Shown here: piece after piece, positions 27,130-36,093 of the stretch
How positions within the stretch are numbered: position 1 is the stretch's first letter
Layout: every line of letters starts with the position of its first letter
Source: Roseitalea porphyridii
Lineage (GTDB): Bacteria > Pseudomonadota > Alphaproteobacteria > Rhizobiales > Rhizobiaceae
Assembly: GCF_004331955.1 (NCBI RefSeq)
Contig: NZ_CP036532.1
Location: forward strand, 2,170,001-2,234,000
Direction of reading: 5' to 3'
Length of the DNA: 64,000 nt
Notes under the pieces: generated by a model
Seen by the model: only the letters and a program-made list of their open reading frames with translations
The model's database searches: none
What the model was told of the DNA's origin: nothing
Program-made: the position numbers and the translations under genes

Positions 27130-28803
27130 TTATGATCGATCCCTGAATCGGTTCGTGATCGGATAGCGGCGGTCGCGGCCGAAATTCTTGCGCGTGATCT
27201 TCACGCCCGGCGCCGATTGCCGGCGCTTGTATTCGGCCACATAGAGCAGGTGCTCGATCCGGTGCACCAGTTCGCGGTCATGGCCGCGCGCGACGATCGC
27301 ATCGACCGCCATCTCGTGTTCGACCAGACACTCCAGAATGTCGTCGAGCACGGGATAAGGCGGCAGTGAGTCCTGATCGGTCTGGTCCGGCCTCAGTTCG
27401 GCCGAGGGCGCCTTTTCGATGATGTTGACGGGGATCACCTCGCCCGTCGGCCCCAGCCCGCCCGGCGGCATGTGCGCGTTGCGCCAGCGCGCCATCGCGT
27501 AGACCTGCATCTTGTAGACGTCCTTGATCGGGTTGAACCCGCCATTCATGTCGCCATAGAGCGTGGCGTAGCCGACGCTCATCTCGCTCTTGTTGCCGGT
27601 GGTGACGACCATCGACCCGAACTTGTTGGAGATCGCCATCAGGATCGTCCCGCGCGTGCGGCTTTGCAGGTTCTCCTCGGTCACCCCCTCATTGGTGCCG
27701 GCGAACAGGTCCGACAGCGCCTCGAAGAAGCCTTCGACGGGCGCGTGGATCGGCACGACGTCGTAGCGGCAGCCGAGCGCCCTGGCGCACGCTTCCGCGT
27801 CGGCGATCGAATCGGGCGCGGTGTAGTCGTACGGCATCATCACGCAGCGCACCCGCTCCTCGCCGAGCGCATCGACGGCGAGCGCGGCGCAGATCGCCGA
27901 GTCGATGCCGCCGGACAGACCCAGCACAACGTTCGCGAAACCGTTCTTGTTCACATAGTCGCGCAGGCCTGTCATGCAGGCGCGGTAGTCCGCTTCAAGC
28001 GTGTCGGGAATGACCGACTTCGGCCCATCGGTGCAGACCCAGCCATCATCCGAGCGGCGGAACGTGACCACCGCGACCTGCTCCTCGAACTGGCTCATCT
28101 GGAAGGCGAGCGTGCGGTCGGCGTTGAACGCGAACGAGGCGCCGTCGAAGATCAGATCGTCCTGACCGCCAACCTGGTTGGCGTATATCATCGGCGCGTC
28201 GCTCTCGATCACCTGGCGCAGCACGACCTGGTGGCGCACATCCATCTTGTCGCGATAGTAGGGGGAGCCGTTCGGCACCAGCAGGATCTCCGCCCCGCTC
28301 TCGGCGAGCGTCTCGCACACGCCCATGTCGCCCCAGATGTCCTCGCAGATCGGAATGCCGATCCGCACGCCGCGGAAGTCGACCGGCCCGCGTATCGGCC
28401 CGGGCTCGAACACGCGCTTTTCGTCGAACTCGCCATAGTTGGGCAGATCGACCTTGAACCATTCCGAGGTCACCTTGCCGCCGTCGAGCACCAGGGCAGC
28501 GTTATGCCGCTTGCCGTCGCGCAGGAGCGGAAGACCCATGATCACGCCCGGACCGCCATCGGCGGTGTCCTCGGCCAGCGCGCGCACGGCCTTCTCGCAG
28601 GCCGCAAGGAAGGCCGGCTTCAGAACGAGATCCTCGGGCGGGTAGCCGGCGATGAAAAGCTCGGTGAAGACGACCAGATCGGCACCGTGGCGTGCCGCGT
28701 CGGCGCGTGCCTTGCGCGCCTTGTCGAGGTTGCCGGCGATGTCGCCCACCGTCGGGTTGAGCTGCGCGATCGCGATGCGGAACGTGTCGGAAATAGCCGT
28801 CAT
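27130..28803 (-). CDS. nadE: glutamine-dependent NAD+ synthetase
   Basis: A 557-residue two-domain enzyme that makes NAD+ from nicotinic acid adenine dinucleotide using glutamine nitrogen. The N-terminal nitrilase-type glutaminase (about 1-265) has the catalytic Glu in VFTELFIAGYPPEDL, the Lys in WFKVDLPNYGEFDE and the Cys in GIPICEDIWGD. The synthetase domain (about 285-557) has the ATP-binding loop LGLSGGIDSAICA and VVTTGNKSEMSVGYATLYGD. The length fits the family. The ATG at 28803 gives the usual N-terminus; the frame continues upstream but looks non-coding. Expression appears independent of its neighbours. Confidence 0.95.
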   Translation of the reverse strand: MTAISDTFRIAIAQLNPTVGDIAGNLDKARKARADAARHGADLVVFTELFIAGYPPEDLVLKPAFLAACEKAVRALAEDTADGGPGVIMGLPLLRDGKRHNAALVLDGGKVTSEWFKVDLPNYGEFDEKRVFEPGPIRGPVDFRGVRIGIPICEDIWGDMGVCETLAESGAEILLVPNGSPYYRDKMDVRHQVVLRQVIESDAPMIYANQVGGQDDLIFDGASFAFNADRTLAFQMSQFEEQVAVVTFRRSDDGWVCTDGPKSVIPDTLEADYRACMTGLRDYVNKNGFANVVLGLSGGIDSAICAALAVDALGEERVRCVMMPYDYTAPDSIADAEACARALGCRYDVVPIHAPVEGFFEALSDLFAGTNEGVTEENLQSRTRGTILMAISNKFGSMVVTTGNKSEMSVGYATLYGDMNGGFNPIKDVYKMQVYAMARWRNAHMPPGGLGPTGEVIPVNIIEKAPSAELRPDQTDQDSLPPYPVLDDILECLVEHEMAVDAIVARGHDRELVHRIEHLLYVAEYKRRQSAPGVKITRKNFGRDRRYPITNRFRDRS

Positions 28804-29026
28804 GGCGTTTGCCCTAGCCCGCCGCGAACCGCCGCGCAACATGGCCCCGCGCCGCAGCTAGAACGCCTCCAAGGCCCGCTGACGCCCGTTCAACTTGGGT
28901 CGATGGCGTTTTCCACTGTGTGGAACGATACCAAAGCTGTGTTTGACAGGGCCATGGTGAAGAACATAAGCGTATTTCGAGCCGGCTTTGCCATGAATTG
29001 CCGGCTTTTCGGGGGCGAAACTTCTT

Positions 29027-29740
29027 ATGACAATGCATGTCGCTGACGGCCCGTTCGGCGGGCTGGAGCGGCGCTTGAGGGAGCGCGTCGAATACGCGCT
29101 CCTGCGCCGCACGTTCGACAAGGGCGAGCATCTTTATGCTGCCGGGAACGAGTATGCCGGCCTGTTCTGGCTGCGTTCGGGCGTGGCGCTGGCCTACAAC
29201 CGGCGCGGCGACCGCTACGAATTCGCCGTGCCGCTGCACTGGGGCTTGTGGGGTGCGCCGAGCATCATCTCCCGCAAGCACAACAGCACGCTGGAAGCGC
29301 GAACCCGCTGCGTCGTCGACTGGCTTCCGCCCGAAGCGACGCGCGCGCTGATGGAAGAGGCCGAGTTCGTGCGCCTGGTCGCCAAGTGGACCGCCGACGA
29401 CTATGCGATGCTGCTCGATATGCTCGCCGTCATGAGCATCGGCCGGTCCGAGGATCGCCTTTTGGGTTACCTGACGCGCATCCACGCCTTCGCCGTCGCA
29501 AATCCCGATGCCATGGCTGGCGCACAGTCCGCCTCGGGCATCGCGTGGCCCTTCACGACGGTCCAGCTTGCGGCCTTCCTCGGCCTGTCGCGGCCGCATC
29601 TGAGCGCCATCCTCGGCCGCCTGAACGGCGATGGCCGGGTCCGTATCGCCGACCGGCTGCTCTATATGCCCGAGCCGCAGCGCCGGGAGGGCAGCGCGGT
29701 GGACGGCGAAGCCGGAGCGGGCGATCAGTCCCGGCCCTGA
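29027..29740 (+). CDS. Crp/Fnr family transcriptional regulator
   Basis: A 237-residue regulator. The N-terminal half (about 15-130) is a cyclic-nucleotide-binding-type jelly roll (FDKGEHLYAAGNEYAGLFWL). It lacks the PRER-like cAMP contacts and the Fnr cysteine cluster, so the signal is unknown. The C-terminal winged helix (about 160-225) contains the recognition helix in TTVQLAAFLGLSRPHLSAIL. The protein begins at the ATG at 29027 after the purine run GGGGGCGAAA. Its stop overlaps that of the convergent GFA-type gene by 16 bp. Targets are not known. Confidence 0.88.
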   Translation: MTMHVADGPFGGLERRLRERVEYALLRRTFDKGEHLYAAGNEYAGLFWLRSGVALAYNRRGDRYEFAVPLHWGLWGAPSIISRKHNSTLEARTRCVVDWLPPEATRALMEEAEFVRLVAKWTADDYAMLLDMLAVMSIGRSEDRLLGYLTRIHAFAVANPDAMAGAQSASGIAWPFTTVQLAAFLGLSRPHLSAILGRLNGDGRVRIADRLLYMPEPQRREGSAVDGEAGAGDQSRP

Positions 29741-30111
29741 TAGACCGGCAGACCGTCGCAGATCTCGTAGTAATCGCCCTTGTCGGCGGCGAAGATGTGG
29801 TGGCTTGCGGCGAGGCCGCTCGGCAGGTCGAAACCGCCTGCCATGATCGACATGCCCTGCCCGCCCTCGCGCCGCCAGAACAGGAGCGATCCGCAATGGC
29901 GGCAAAAGCCGCGTCGCGCGTCGGGCGAGGCCGCATACCATGTCAGGTTATCGCCGCCCGTCACGGTCAGCGCCGCCGCGTCGCAGCGGGTCGCCGCCAC
30001 GAAATGACCGGACTGTTTGCGGCACTGCGTGCAGTGGCAGTAGATGACCTCGCGCAGCGGTCCATCGACCGCAAAGCGCACCGCGCCGCAATGACAGCCG
30101 CCGGTTTTCAT
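29725..30111 (-). CDS. GFA (glutathione-dependent formaldehyde-activating) family protein
   Basis: A 128-residue zinc protein of the GFA/CENP-V fold. The metal-binding cysteines are arranged as GGCHCGAVRF, IYCHCTQCRKQSG and GFCRHCGSLLFWR, as in the family. Members act on S-hydroxymethylglutathione or are of unknown activity; no formaldehyde genes lie nearby. It is probably the last gene of the run that includes gor and the DAHP synthase, although a GC-rich hairpin lies between it and the synthase gene. Its 3' end overlaps the Crp/Fnr-type gene. Confidence 0.9.
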   Translation of the reverse strand: MKTGGCHCGAVRFAVDGPLREVIYCHCTQCRKQSGHFVAATRCDAAALTVTGGDNLTWYAASPDARRGFCRHCGSLLFWRREGGQGMSIMAGGFDLPSGLAASHHIFAADKGDYYEICDGLPVYQGRD

Positions 30112-30127
30112 GTGCGTGGCTCCGCTG

Positions 30128-30152
30128 GCCGTGCGCGCCGGGCGCGCACGGC
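30128..30152. other. GC-rich perfect hairpin between DAHP synthase and GFA genes
   Basis: GCCGTGCGCGCC and its exact complement GGCGCGCACGGC are separated by one base (an 11-bp stem with a 3-base loop in practice). It fills the 49-bp gap between the two minus-strand genes. No T run follows on either strand, so it is more likely a partial terminator or mRNA-processing hairpin than a full terminator. Confidence 0.5.
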
Positions 30153-30160
30153 GGCCGGTC

Positions 30161-31540
30161 TCAGGCCGTTGCAGCGACACGCGGCGCCGCGCCCTTCCGC
30201 CCGTCCTTGAGCCGTTCGGCCACAAGGAACGCCAGTTCGAGCGACTGGTCGGCATTCAGACGCGGATCGCAATGGGTGTGATAGCGGTCCGAAAGCTGCT
30301 CCTCGGTCACCGCGCGCGCCCCGCCCATGCATTCGGTCACATCCTTGCCGGTCATCTCGATGTGGATGCCGCCCGGATAGGTGCCTTCGGCCTGATGAAC
30401 GTCGAAGAAGCCGCTCACCTCGCCCAGCACGCGATCGAACGGCCGCGTCTTGTAGCCGTTGGCCGTGATCGTGTTGCCGTGCATCGGATCGCACGACCAC
30501 ACCACCTTCTTGCCCTCGCGCTCGACCGCGCGGATCAGCGCCGGAAGGTGCTTTTCCACCTTGTCGTGGCCGAACCGGGCGATCAGGGTCAGGCGGCCGG
30601 CCTCGTTGTTCGGATTGAGCGCGTCGATCAGGTTCAGAAGATCGTCCGGCTCGAGCGACGGGCCGCACTTCAGGCCGATCGGGTTCTTGATCCCGCGCGC
30701 GAATTCGACATGGGCGTGGTCGGCCTGCCGCGTGCGGTCGCCGATCCAGATCATGTGACCCGAGGTCGTGTAGTAGTCGCCAGAGGTGGAGTCGACCCGC
30801 GTCATCGCCTCCTCGTAGCCCAGAAGCAACGCCTCGTGGCTGGTGTAGAAATCGGTCTCGCGCAGCCGGGCGTAATTCTCTGCCGTCAGGCCGATCGAAG
30901 CCATGAAGTCGAGCGTCTCGGTGATGCGGTCCGCGAGTTGCTCGTACCGTTCGCCTTGCGGGCTGTTGGCGACGAAGCCCATGGTCCATTCATGGACGTT
31001 GTCGAGCCGGGCATAGCCGCCCTGCGCGAAGGCGCGAAGAAGGTTCAGCGTCGCTGCCGACTGCCGGTAGGCCATGATCTGGCGTTCCGGATCGGGAATG
31101 CGCGAGGCCTCGTTGAACTCGATGCCGTTGATGATGTCGCCCCGGTAGGACGGAAGCTCCGTGTCGTCGCGCTTTTCGATGTCCGACGAGCGCGGCTTGG
31201 CGAACTGACCGGCGATGCGGCCCACCTTGACCACCGGCTTGGACGCGCCGAACGTCAGAACGACCGCCATCTGCAGGAAGACGCGGAAGAAGTCGCGGAT
31301 GTTGTCGGCGCCATGCTCGGCGAAGCTCTCGGCGCAGTCCCCGCCCTGCAGCAGGAACGCCTTGCCTTCGGCCACCTCGGCCAGCCCTGCCTTCAGCGAG
31401 CGCGCCTCGCCGGCGAAGACAAGCGGCGGAAAGCTGCGGAGACGGTCCTCGACGGCCGTCAGCCTGTCCTGGTCGGGATAGGCGGGCACCTGCAAGATCG
31501 GTTTGCCGCGCCAGCTCTGGGGTGTCCAATTGTCTGCCAT
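30161..31540 (-). CDS. class II 3-deoxy-7-phosphoheptulonate (DAHP) synthase
   Basis: A 459-residue class II (plant/Mycobacterium type) DAHP synthase, the first enzyme of the shikimate pathway, joining PEP and erythrose 4-phosphate. It starts [20 protein letters not shown]. Substrate and metal sites can be seen in [11 protein letters not shown], the [11 protein letters not shown] motif, [28 protein letters not shown] and [15 protein letters not shown]. Length and order of motifs match the family. The gene lies in a minus-strand run after gor and the cyclotransferase-like gene, 100 bp downstream of the latter, so it may have its own promoter. Confidence 0.95.
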   Translation of the reverse strand: MADNWTPQSWRGKPILQVPAYPDQDRLTAVEDRLRSFPPLVFAGEARSLKAGLAEVAEGKAFLLQGGDCAESFAEHGADNIRDFFRVFLQMAVVLTFGASKPVVKVGRIAGQFAKPRSSDIEKRDDTELPSYRGDIINGIEFNEASRIPDPERQIMAYRQSAATLNLLRAFAQGGYARLDNVHEWTMGFVANSPQGERYEQLADRITETLDFMASIGLTAENYARLRETDFYTSHEALLLGYEEAMTRVDSTSGDYYTTSGHMIWIGDRTRQADHAHVEFARGIKNPIGLKCGPSLEPDDLLNLIDALNPNNEAGRLTLIARFGHDKVEKHLPALIRAVEREGKKVVWSCDPMHGNTITANGYKTRPFDRVLGEVSGFFDVHQAEGTYPGGIHIEMTGKDVTECMGGARAVTEEQLSDRYHTHCDPRLNADQSLELAFLVAERLKDGRKGAAPRVAATA

Positions 31541-31640
31541 GATCGTTACGCCTGCTCGTCCAAGGTCACGCGCATCGCGCGCGATGGGCTCTATAGAGCA
31601 CGCATGACGGCCATGTCACCCCGCAAAGGCGGGCAAAGGT

Positions 31641-32282
31641 TCAGCCCTGTCGCTGCAGGAAGCCGTCGACATGGTTCAGATCGGCCGTCACCTCGTCGAT
31701 CAGCGCCAGTTCGTCGGGCGCCAGCTTGACCGATCGCGGATAGAGCGGAGACGCGCGGTCGCGCACGATCGGCGTATCGAAGGCCGCCGTGCTCTTGACG
31801 AACCCGCGCGCGCCAGGTTCGCCGAACTGATGCAGATAGCCCTGCAGAACGGCGTCCAGATAGCTTTGCAGGATATGGTGCTGCGTGCCGCCCCGCGCCG
31901 GCGGCCGCGCCACATAGACGTAATAGGGAAGATCGGGCAGGTCCGCGCCCTCGCGCGCGAGGCGCAGTTGCGACCGGTCGAGCCGCACCCGGTCATAGCC
32001 GTGCTCGCGCTCGTCGACCGAGGGCAGGCTTTCGACGTGGTCGAAGACGAGAAGCCCGCTCAGCTCGGCCGCGCCGTGGTCGGCGTGATAGGCGCTCAGG
32101 AAGGAGACCGGATAGCGCGACCGGTCCGATCGTTCCTGCCAGCGGCGCCCGAAGCCGGACAGATGCGCCCGCTCGCAATGGATGACGTGCGTGCGATGGG
32201 TATGCGCGTTCACGAGCGAGCCGTAGCCGAAATAGGCCACGACGTCCTTCCTCGCTGCCAGTGTCGTCAGATCGTAGGCCAT
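31641..32282 (-). CDS. gamma-glutamylcyclotransferase-like protein
   Basis: A 213-residue protein with the cyclotransferase fold. The signature YFGYGSLVNAHTH near residue 17 is the substrate-binding loop of the gamma-glutamylcyclotransferase family. A candidate catalytic glutamate lies in DEREHGYDRVRL near residue 93. Members open gamma-glutamyl peptides to 5-oxoproline or degrade glutathione. It starts three bases after the glutathione reductase stop, so a role in glutathione turnover is reasonable but unproved. The length is a little greater than that of the small bacterial forms. Confidence 0.82.
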   Translation of the reverse strand: MAYDLTTLAARKDVVAYFGYGSLVNAHTHRTHVIHCERAHLSGFGRRWQERSDRSRYPVSFLSAYHADHGAAELSGLLVFDHVESLPSVDEREHGYDRVRLDRSQLRLAREGADLPDLPYYVYVARPPARGGTQHHILQSYLDAVLQGYLHQFGEPGARGFVKSTAAFDTPIVRDRASPLYPRSVKLAPDELALIDEVTADLNHVDGFLQRQG

Positions 32283-32285
32283 GGA

Positions 32286-33680
32286 TCAGGCTGCGATGCG
32301 CTCTCCCTGCCGCACCAGATAGGTCGGCTTGTAGAGCGTGACCAGTTCCTCCGACGCGGTCGGATGAACGGCCATGGTCGCGTCGAAATGATCCTTGGTA
32401 CAGCGCGCCTTCAATGGAATGGCCAGAAGCTGCGCCATTTCGCCGGCGCCCGGCCCGATCACGTGCGCGCCCACGACGATCCGGCTGGCCGCGTCAACGA
32501 TGAGCTTCATCATCATCTTCTCGCGGCGGTCAGGCAGCACGTTGTGCATCGGCCTGAACTCGGTCTTGTAGATTTCCAGTTCGCCGTACCGTTCGATCGC
32601 CTGCGCCTCGGTCAGCCCGACCGTGCCGATCTCGGGCTGCGAGAAGACCGCCGTCGCGACGGTCTCGTAGTCCGGCCTCGTCGGATTGTCCTTGAACGCG
32701 GTTTCGAGAAAGCACATCGCCTCGTGGATCGCGACCGGTGTCAGCTGCATCCGGTTGGTCACGTCGCCGACCGCCCAGATGTTCGGCACGCTCGTGCGCG
32801 AATAGTCGTCGACCACGATCGCGCCGCGCAGGTCGGTTTCAACGCCGACCGCCTTCAGCCCCAGATTGTTGGTGTTGGGCCAGCGGCCGATCGCCATCAT
32901 GACCTGGTCGACGACCATCTGCTCGCCCTTGGACAGGTGCACGTTCAGCCGGCCGTCCTCGCGCCGCGCGACGTCATGCAGGATCTGGTGGCAGATCACG
33001 CGGATGCCCTTGGCGACCATCGTGTCCTGCAGATGATCGCGCAGATCCTCGTCGAACCCGCCCAGGATCTTCGTGCCGCGATAGATCAGCGTCGTCTCGA
33101 CGCCGAGCCCGTGGAAGATGTTGGCGAACTCGACCGCGATGTAGCCGCCGCCGGCGACGATGACCGAGCGCGGCAGTTCGTCCATCCGGAACGCCCCGTT
33201 CGACGTGATGCACAGCTCGTGGCCGGGAAGATCGATCGGCAGGTTGGGATGGCCGCCCGTGGCGATCAGGATCTGGTCCGCCGTCACGGTTTCGTCCGTG
33301 GCCTCGAGCCTGATCGTATGCGCATCGACCAGATGGGCGCGCGTGTCGTGGATCGTCACGCCGTTGCCGGTCAGCCCCTTGCGGTAAAGGCCCTCGAGAC
33401 GTTCGATCTCGCGATCCTTGTTGGCGAGCAGCGTCGGCCAGTCGAACGTGACCGGTCCGACCTGCCAGCCATAGCCCGGCGCATCCTCGAAATGCTCGGA
33501 GAACTGGGAGGCGTAGACGAACAGCTTCTTGGGCACGCAGCCGCGAATGACGCAGGTGCCGCCCATCCGGTATTCCTCGGCCAGACCGACGCGCTTGCCC
33601 ATGGCGCCGGCAAGGCGCGCGGCCCTGACGCCGCCCGACCCGCCGCCGATCACGAACAGATCATAGTCATGGTCGGCCAT
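32286..33680 (-). CDS. gor: glutathione-disulfide reductase
   Basis: A 464-residue flavoprotein disulfide reductase that reduces oxidised glutathione with NADPH. The FAD-binding GGGSGGVRAAR is at the N-terminus. The redox-active disulfide is in GGTCVIRGCVPKKL (about residues 42-55). The NADPH Rossmann motif is AGGGYIAVEFANIFHGLG, with downstream arginines. The C-terminal active-site histidine is in MAVHPTASEELVTL. The ATG at 33680 begins MADHDYDLFVIGGGSGG; the upstream extension of the frame is non-coding. It lies between the DUF2059 and cyclotransferase-like genes in a probable operon. Confidence 0.95.
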   Translation of the reverse strand: MADHDYDLFVIGGGSGGVRAARLAGAMGKRVGLAEEYRMGGTCVIRGCVPKKLFVYASQFSEHFEDAPGYGWQVGPVTFDWPTLLANKDREIERLEGLYRKGLTGNGVTIHDTRAHLVDAHTIRLEATDETVTADQILIATGGHPNLPIDLPGHELCITSNGAFRMDELPRSVIVAGGGYIAVEFANIFHGLGVETTLIYRGTKILGGFDEDLRDHLQDTMVAKGIRVICHQILHDVARREDGRLNVHLSKGEQMVVDQVMMAIGRWPNTNNLGLKAVGVETDLRGAIVVDDYSRTSVPNIWAVGDVTNRMQLTPVAIHEAMCFLETAFKDNPTRPDYETVATAVFSQPEIGTVGLTEAQAIERYGELEIYKTEFRPMHNVLPDRREKMMMKLIVDAASRIVVGAHVIGPGAGEMAQLLAIPLKARCTKDHFDATMAVHPTASEELVTLYKPTYLVRQGERIAA

Positions 33681-33705
33681 GGCCGGTCTTCCTTTCGACG
33701 TCGGT

Positions 33706-34254
33706 CTATTCGGTCGCGTTCTCGGTTTCCGTCTCGCCTTCGGCCTGCGGGGCCTGACGCAGGCCCGATTCCCGCAGGCGGTTCGAGACCGCCTCGAGAA
33801 GGTCGCGCTCGATGCCGCGCTGCCAGACGGCGGCCGCCTGCGTGACCTCGCGCGCGGCGATCGGCCCGTTGCGCAGCAGCGACTGGCCCGCCTCGGTCTG
33901 ATAGAACGCGGCGATGGCCCGAAGATCATCTTCGGTCATCGCGCGGGCATAGATTTCGGCCGCCTCCCGCTCGAGATCGGCACGCCGCGCCGCAAGGGCG
34001 AGCGTCTCTTCGTCGACGAAGGTCAGGATCTCGTTTTCGAGATCGGGGTTGTTGGCGATCAGCTGCGCCTTGAGCGCCTCGGCCACCTGCGGCAGGATGT
34101 CGTCGTAGCGATCGGTGGCGTCGATCGCGCCGATCGCCGCGCGGGCCGCCTGAAGGTGGCTGTCGCTGACCTCCTGCGCGCTTGCCGGCGCGATGGCGAC
34201 GAGCGCGCACGTAGCTGCTGTCAGAACTGCTTTGTGAAACGATTTCAATGGCAT
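33706..34254 (-). CDS. DUF2059 domain periplasmic protein
   Basis: A 182-residue exported protein. It has a signal peptide (MPLKSFHKAVLTAATCALVA, cleavage likely after ASA near residue 27) and a helical DUF2059 domain (about 60-155). The domain contains the typical MTEDDLRAIAAFYQTEAGQS motif. The function of the family is unknown. In alphaproteobacteria it is often found between rpiA and gor, as here. The stop lies 25 bp before the gor start and the gene starts 66 bp after rpiA, so it belongs to the same run. The C-terminus is acidic (EGETETENATE). Confidence 0.88.
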   Translation of the reverse strand: MPLKSFHKAVLTAATCALVAIAPASAQEVSDSHLQAARAAIGAIDATDRYDDILPQVAEALKAQLIANNPDLENEILTFVDEETLALAARRADLEREAAEIYARAMTEDDLRAIAAFYQTEAGQSLLRNGPIAAREVTQAAAVWQRGIERDLLEAVSNRLRESGLRQAPQAEGETETENATE

Positions 34255-34320
34255 CTGTCTATCCCGTGATGAATGGCCGGCCAACCGCTCAACCGCATCG
34301 GCCTGCCCGATTTGTTCCGC

Positions 34321-35019
34321 TCATGGCACAGTCAGTTCGCGCACGCCAGCCTCGCCGGCGAAGATGGCGCGTGAGGCCATGGACAGGAAAAGCCCGTGCT
34401 CGACAACGCCCGGTATGGCGTTCAGAGCGCACGCCACCGCCTGTGGGTCGGAAATATGGCCGAAAGATGCGTCCGCGATCAGGTGTCCGCCATCGGTGAT
34501 CAGCGGTTCGCCACGGCTGGCCGTCCGCAGCGCCACCTCTCCGCTGGCGCCATGGTCGCGGGCCACCGCCTCGATCGCCCGCCTTGTCGCCTCCGCCCCG
34601 AACGCATTGATCTCCACGGGCAGCGGAAACCGGCCGAGCGCCTCCACGCACTTGCTGTCGTCGGCGATCACAATCATCCGCGCGGCCGCGTGGGCGACGA
34701 TCTTCTCGCGCAGCAGCGCGCCGCCACCGCCCTTGATCAGGTTGAGGGCGGGATCGATCTCGTCGGCGCCGTCGATGACGAGGTCGAGCTCGGGAACGTC
34801 GTCGAGCGATTCGAGCCGTATGCCGCCTTCCAGACACAGCCTAGCGGTGCGCTCGGAGGTCGGCACGCCGATGATCTCAAGCCCCTGACCGACCGCTTCG
34901 GCCAGAAACGCGACGAACTTCTCCGCGGTCGAACCCGTGCCGATGCCCAGCCGCATGCCGTTTTCGACATGGTCCATCGCCGCCCGCGCGGCGGCGGCCT
35001 TCATGTCGTCCGAACCCAT
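34321..35019 (-). CDS. rpiA: ribose-5-phosphate isomerase A
   Basis: A 232-residue RpiA that interconverts ribose 5-phosphate and ribulose 5-phosphate. The phosphate-binding loop is [18 protein letters not shown]. The catalytic aspartates are in [20 protein letters not shown], with [12 protein letters not shown] and the lysine/aspartate in [22 protein letters not shown] closes the fold. The ATG at 35019 is used here; an in-frame ATG five codons later is possible. The gene is divergent from gph across 106 bp and heads the rpiA-DUF2059-gor run. Confidence 0.95.
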   Translation of the reverse strand: MGSDDMKAAAARAAMDHVENGMRLGIGTGSTAEKFVAFLAEAVGQGLEIIGVPTSERTARLCLEGGIRLESLDDVPELDLVIDGADEIDPALNLIKGGGGALLREKIVAHAAARMIVIADDSKCVEALGRFPLPVEINAFGAEATRRAIEAVARDHGASGEVALRTASRGEPLITDGGHLIADASFGHISDPQAVACALNAIPGVVEHGLFLSMASRAIFAGEAGVRELTVP

Positions 35020-35125
35020 TGGCGCGCTTTTCCCCTTGCCTGACCCGGCGGCTGCGTTAACACGGCCTGACCGCAACGCCAACCGCCGACCATGCGCGCC
35101 GGACGCCGCGACCGCACGAGGATCA

Positions 35126-35839
35126 ATGCCCCCGCCCATCATCGTCTTCGATCTTGACGGCACGCTGATCGACACGGCGCCGGACCTGCTCGACAGCCTC
35201 AACCACGTCATCACGGCCGAGGGGCTGGCGCCCGTGCCGCCCCACGAATTGCGCGCCCATGTCGGCCATGGCGGCCGCGCGATGCTGCAGCACGTCCACG
35301 CGGCGCAGGGACGATCGCTCGACGAGCGGACGCAGGAACGCCTGTTCGACGCATTCATCGACCATTACGTCGCCGGCATGCCCGGCGCCTCCCGGCCCTT
35401 CGACGGAGCCCTCGCCTGCATGGACCGCTTCGCCCGGCAGGGCTGGCTGATGGCCGTATGCACCAACAAGCTCGACGGGCTCTCGCGAACGCTGCTGACC
35501 GCGCTCGGGATCGCCGACCGGTTCGCGGCGATCTGCGGCGCCGATACCTTTGCGATGCGCAAACCCGATCCGGGTCACCTGTTCGGCACGATCGACCGCG
35601 CAGGCGGCGAGGCGGAGAACGCCGTGATGGTCGGCGACAGCCGGACCGATATCGACACGGCGAGAGCCGCCGGCATTCCGGTCGTCGCGGTCGATTTCGG
35701 TTATTCGACCGAGCCGGTGAAGACGCTCGGACCGGATCGCGTGATCAGCCATTTCGACGCGCTGACCGTGCAGATGGCGCGGGCGCTCATCGACGCGCGT
35801 CCCGTTCAGACGGCGCGGCCCGCCGCGAGCCGTCGCTGA
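35126..35839 (+). CDS. gph: phosphoglycolate phosphatase (HAD family)
   Basis: A 237-residue HAD-superfamily hydrolase of the Gph type. Motif I is [17 protein letters not shown] with the nucleophile aspartate near residue 9. Motif II is AVCTNK, motif III the lysine in [10 protein letters not shown], and motif [18 protein letters not shown]. These fit phosphoglycolate phosphatase, which removes the product of DNA repair or of RuBisCO oxygenation. Related HAD enzymes cannot be excluded. GAGG lies a few bases before the ATG at 35126. The downstream neighbour is a tRNA gene. Confidence 0.85.
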   Translation: MPPPIIVFDLDGTLIDTAPDLLDSLNHVITAEGLAPVPPHELRAHVGHGGRAMLQHVHAAQGRSLDERTQERLFDAFIDHYVAGMPGASRPFDGALACMDRFARQGWLMAVCTNKLDGLSRTLLTALGIADRFAAICGADTFAMRKPDPGHLFGTIDRAGGEAENAVMVGDSRTDIDTARAAGIPVVAVDFGYSTEPVKTLGPDRVISHFDALTVQMARALIDARPVQTARPAASRR

Positions 35840-35962
35840 GCGCCGAAGGCGCGGCACACAGGGTCCCTGCGTGCCTTCCCTCGCCCCCGTTTGATGCTTG
35901 ACTTGGCCACGGACCGCCGCCTATATCCCGCGCCGGTGCGGGCCCTTGGTCAAGCGCCTTTC

Positions 35963-36037
35963 GGGCGATTAGCTCAGCGGGAGAGCACTGCCTTCACACG
36001 GCAGGGGTCGCTGGTTCAATCCCAGCATCGCCCACCA
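35963..36037 (+). tRNA. tRNA-Val(CAC)
   Basis: A 75-nt cloverleaf including an encoded CCA. The acceptor stem is GGGCGAT/ATCGCCC and the D arm starts AGCTCAGCGGGAGAGC. The anticodon arm is CTGCC-TTCACAC-GGCAG, giving anticodon CAC for GTG codons, and the T arm contains GGTTCAATCC. No copy of its 3' end was seen elsewhere in the window, so there is no sign that an element is integrated here. Confidence 0.97.
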
Positions 36038-36093
36038 TTCGTTTCAACAGGTTGAGCGATCGATCGACGGTGCCTTGCGGCGGGCCCGACGCC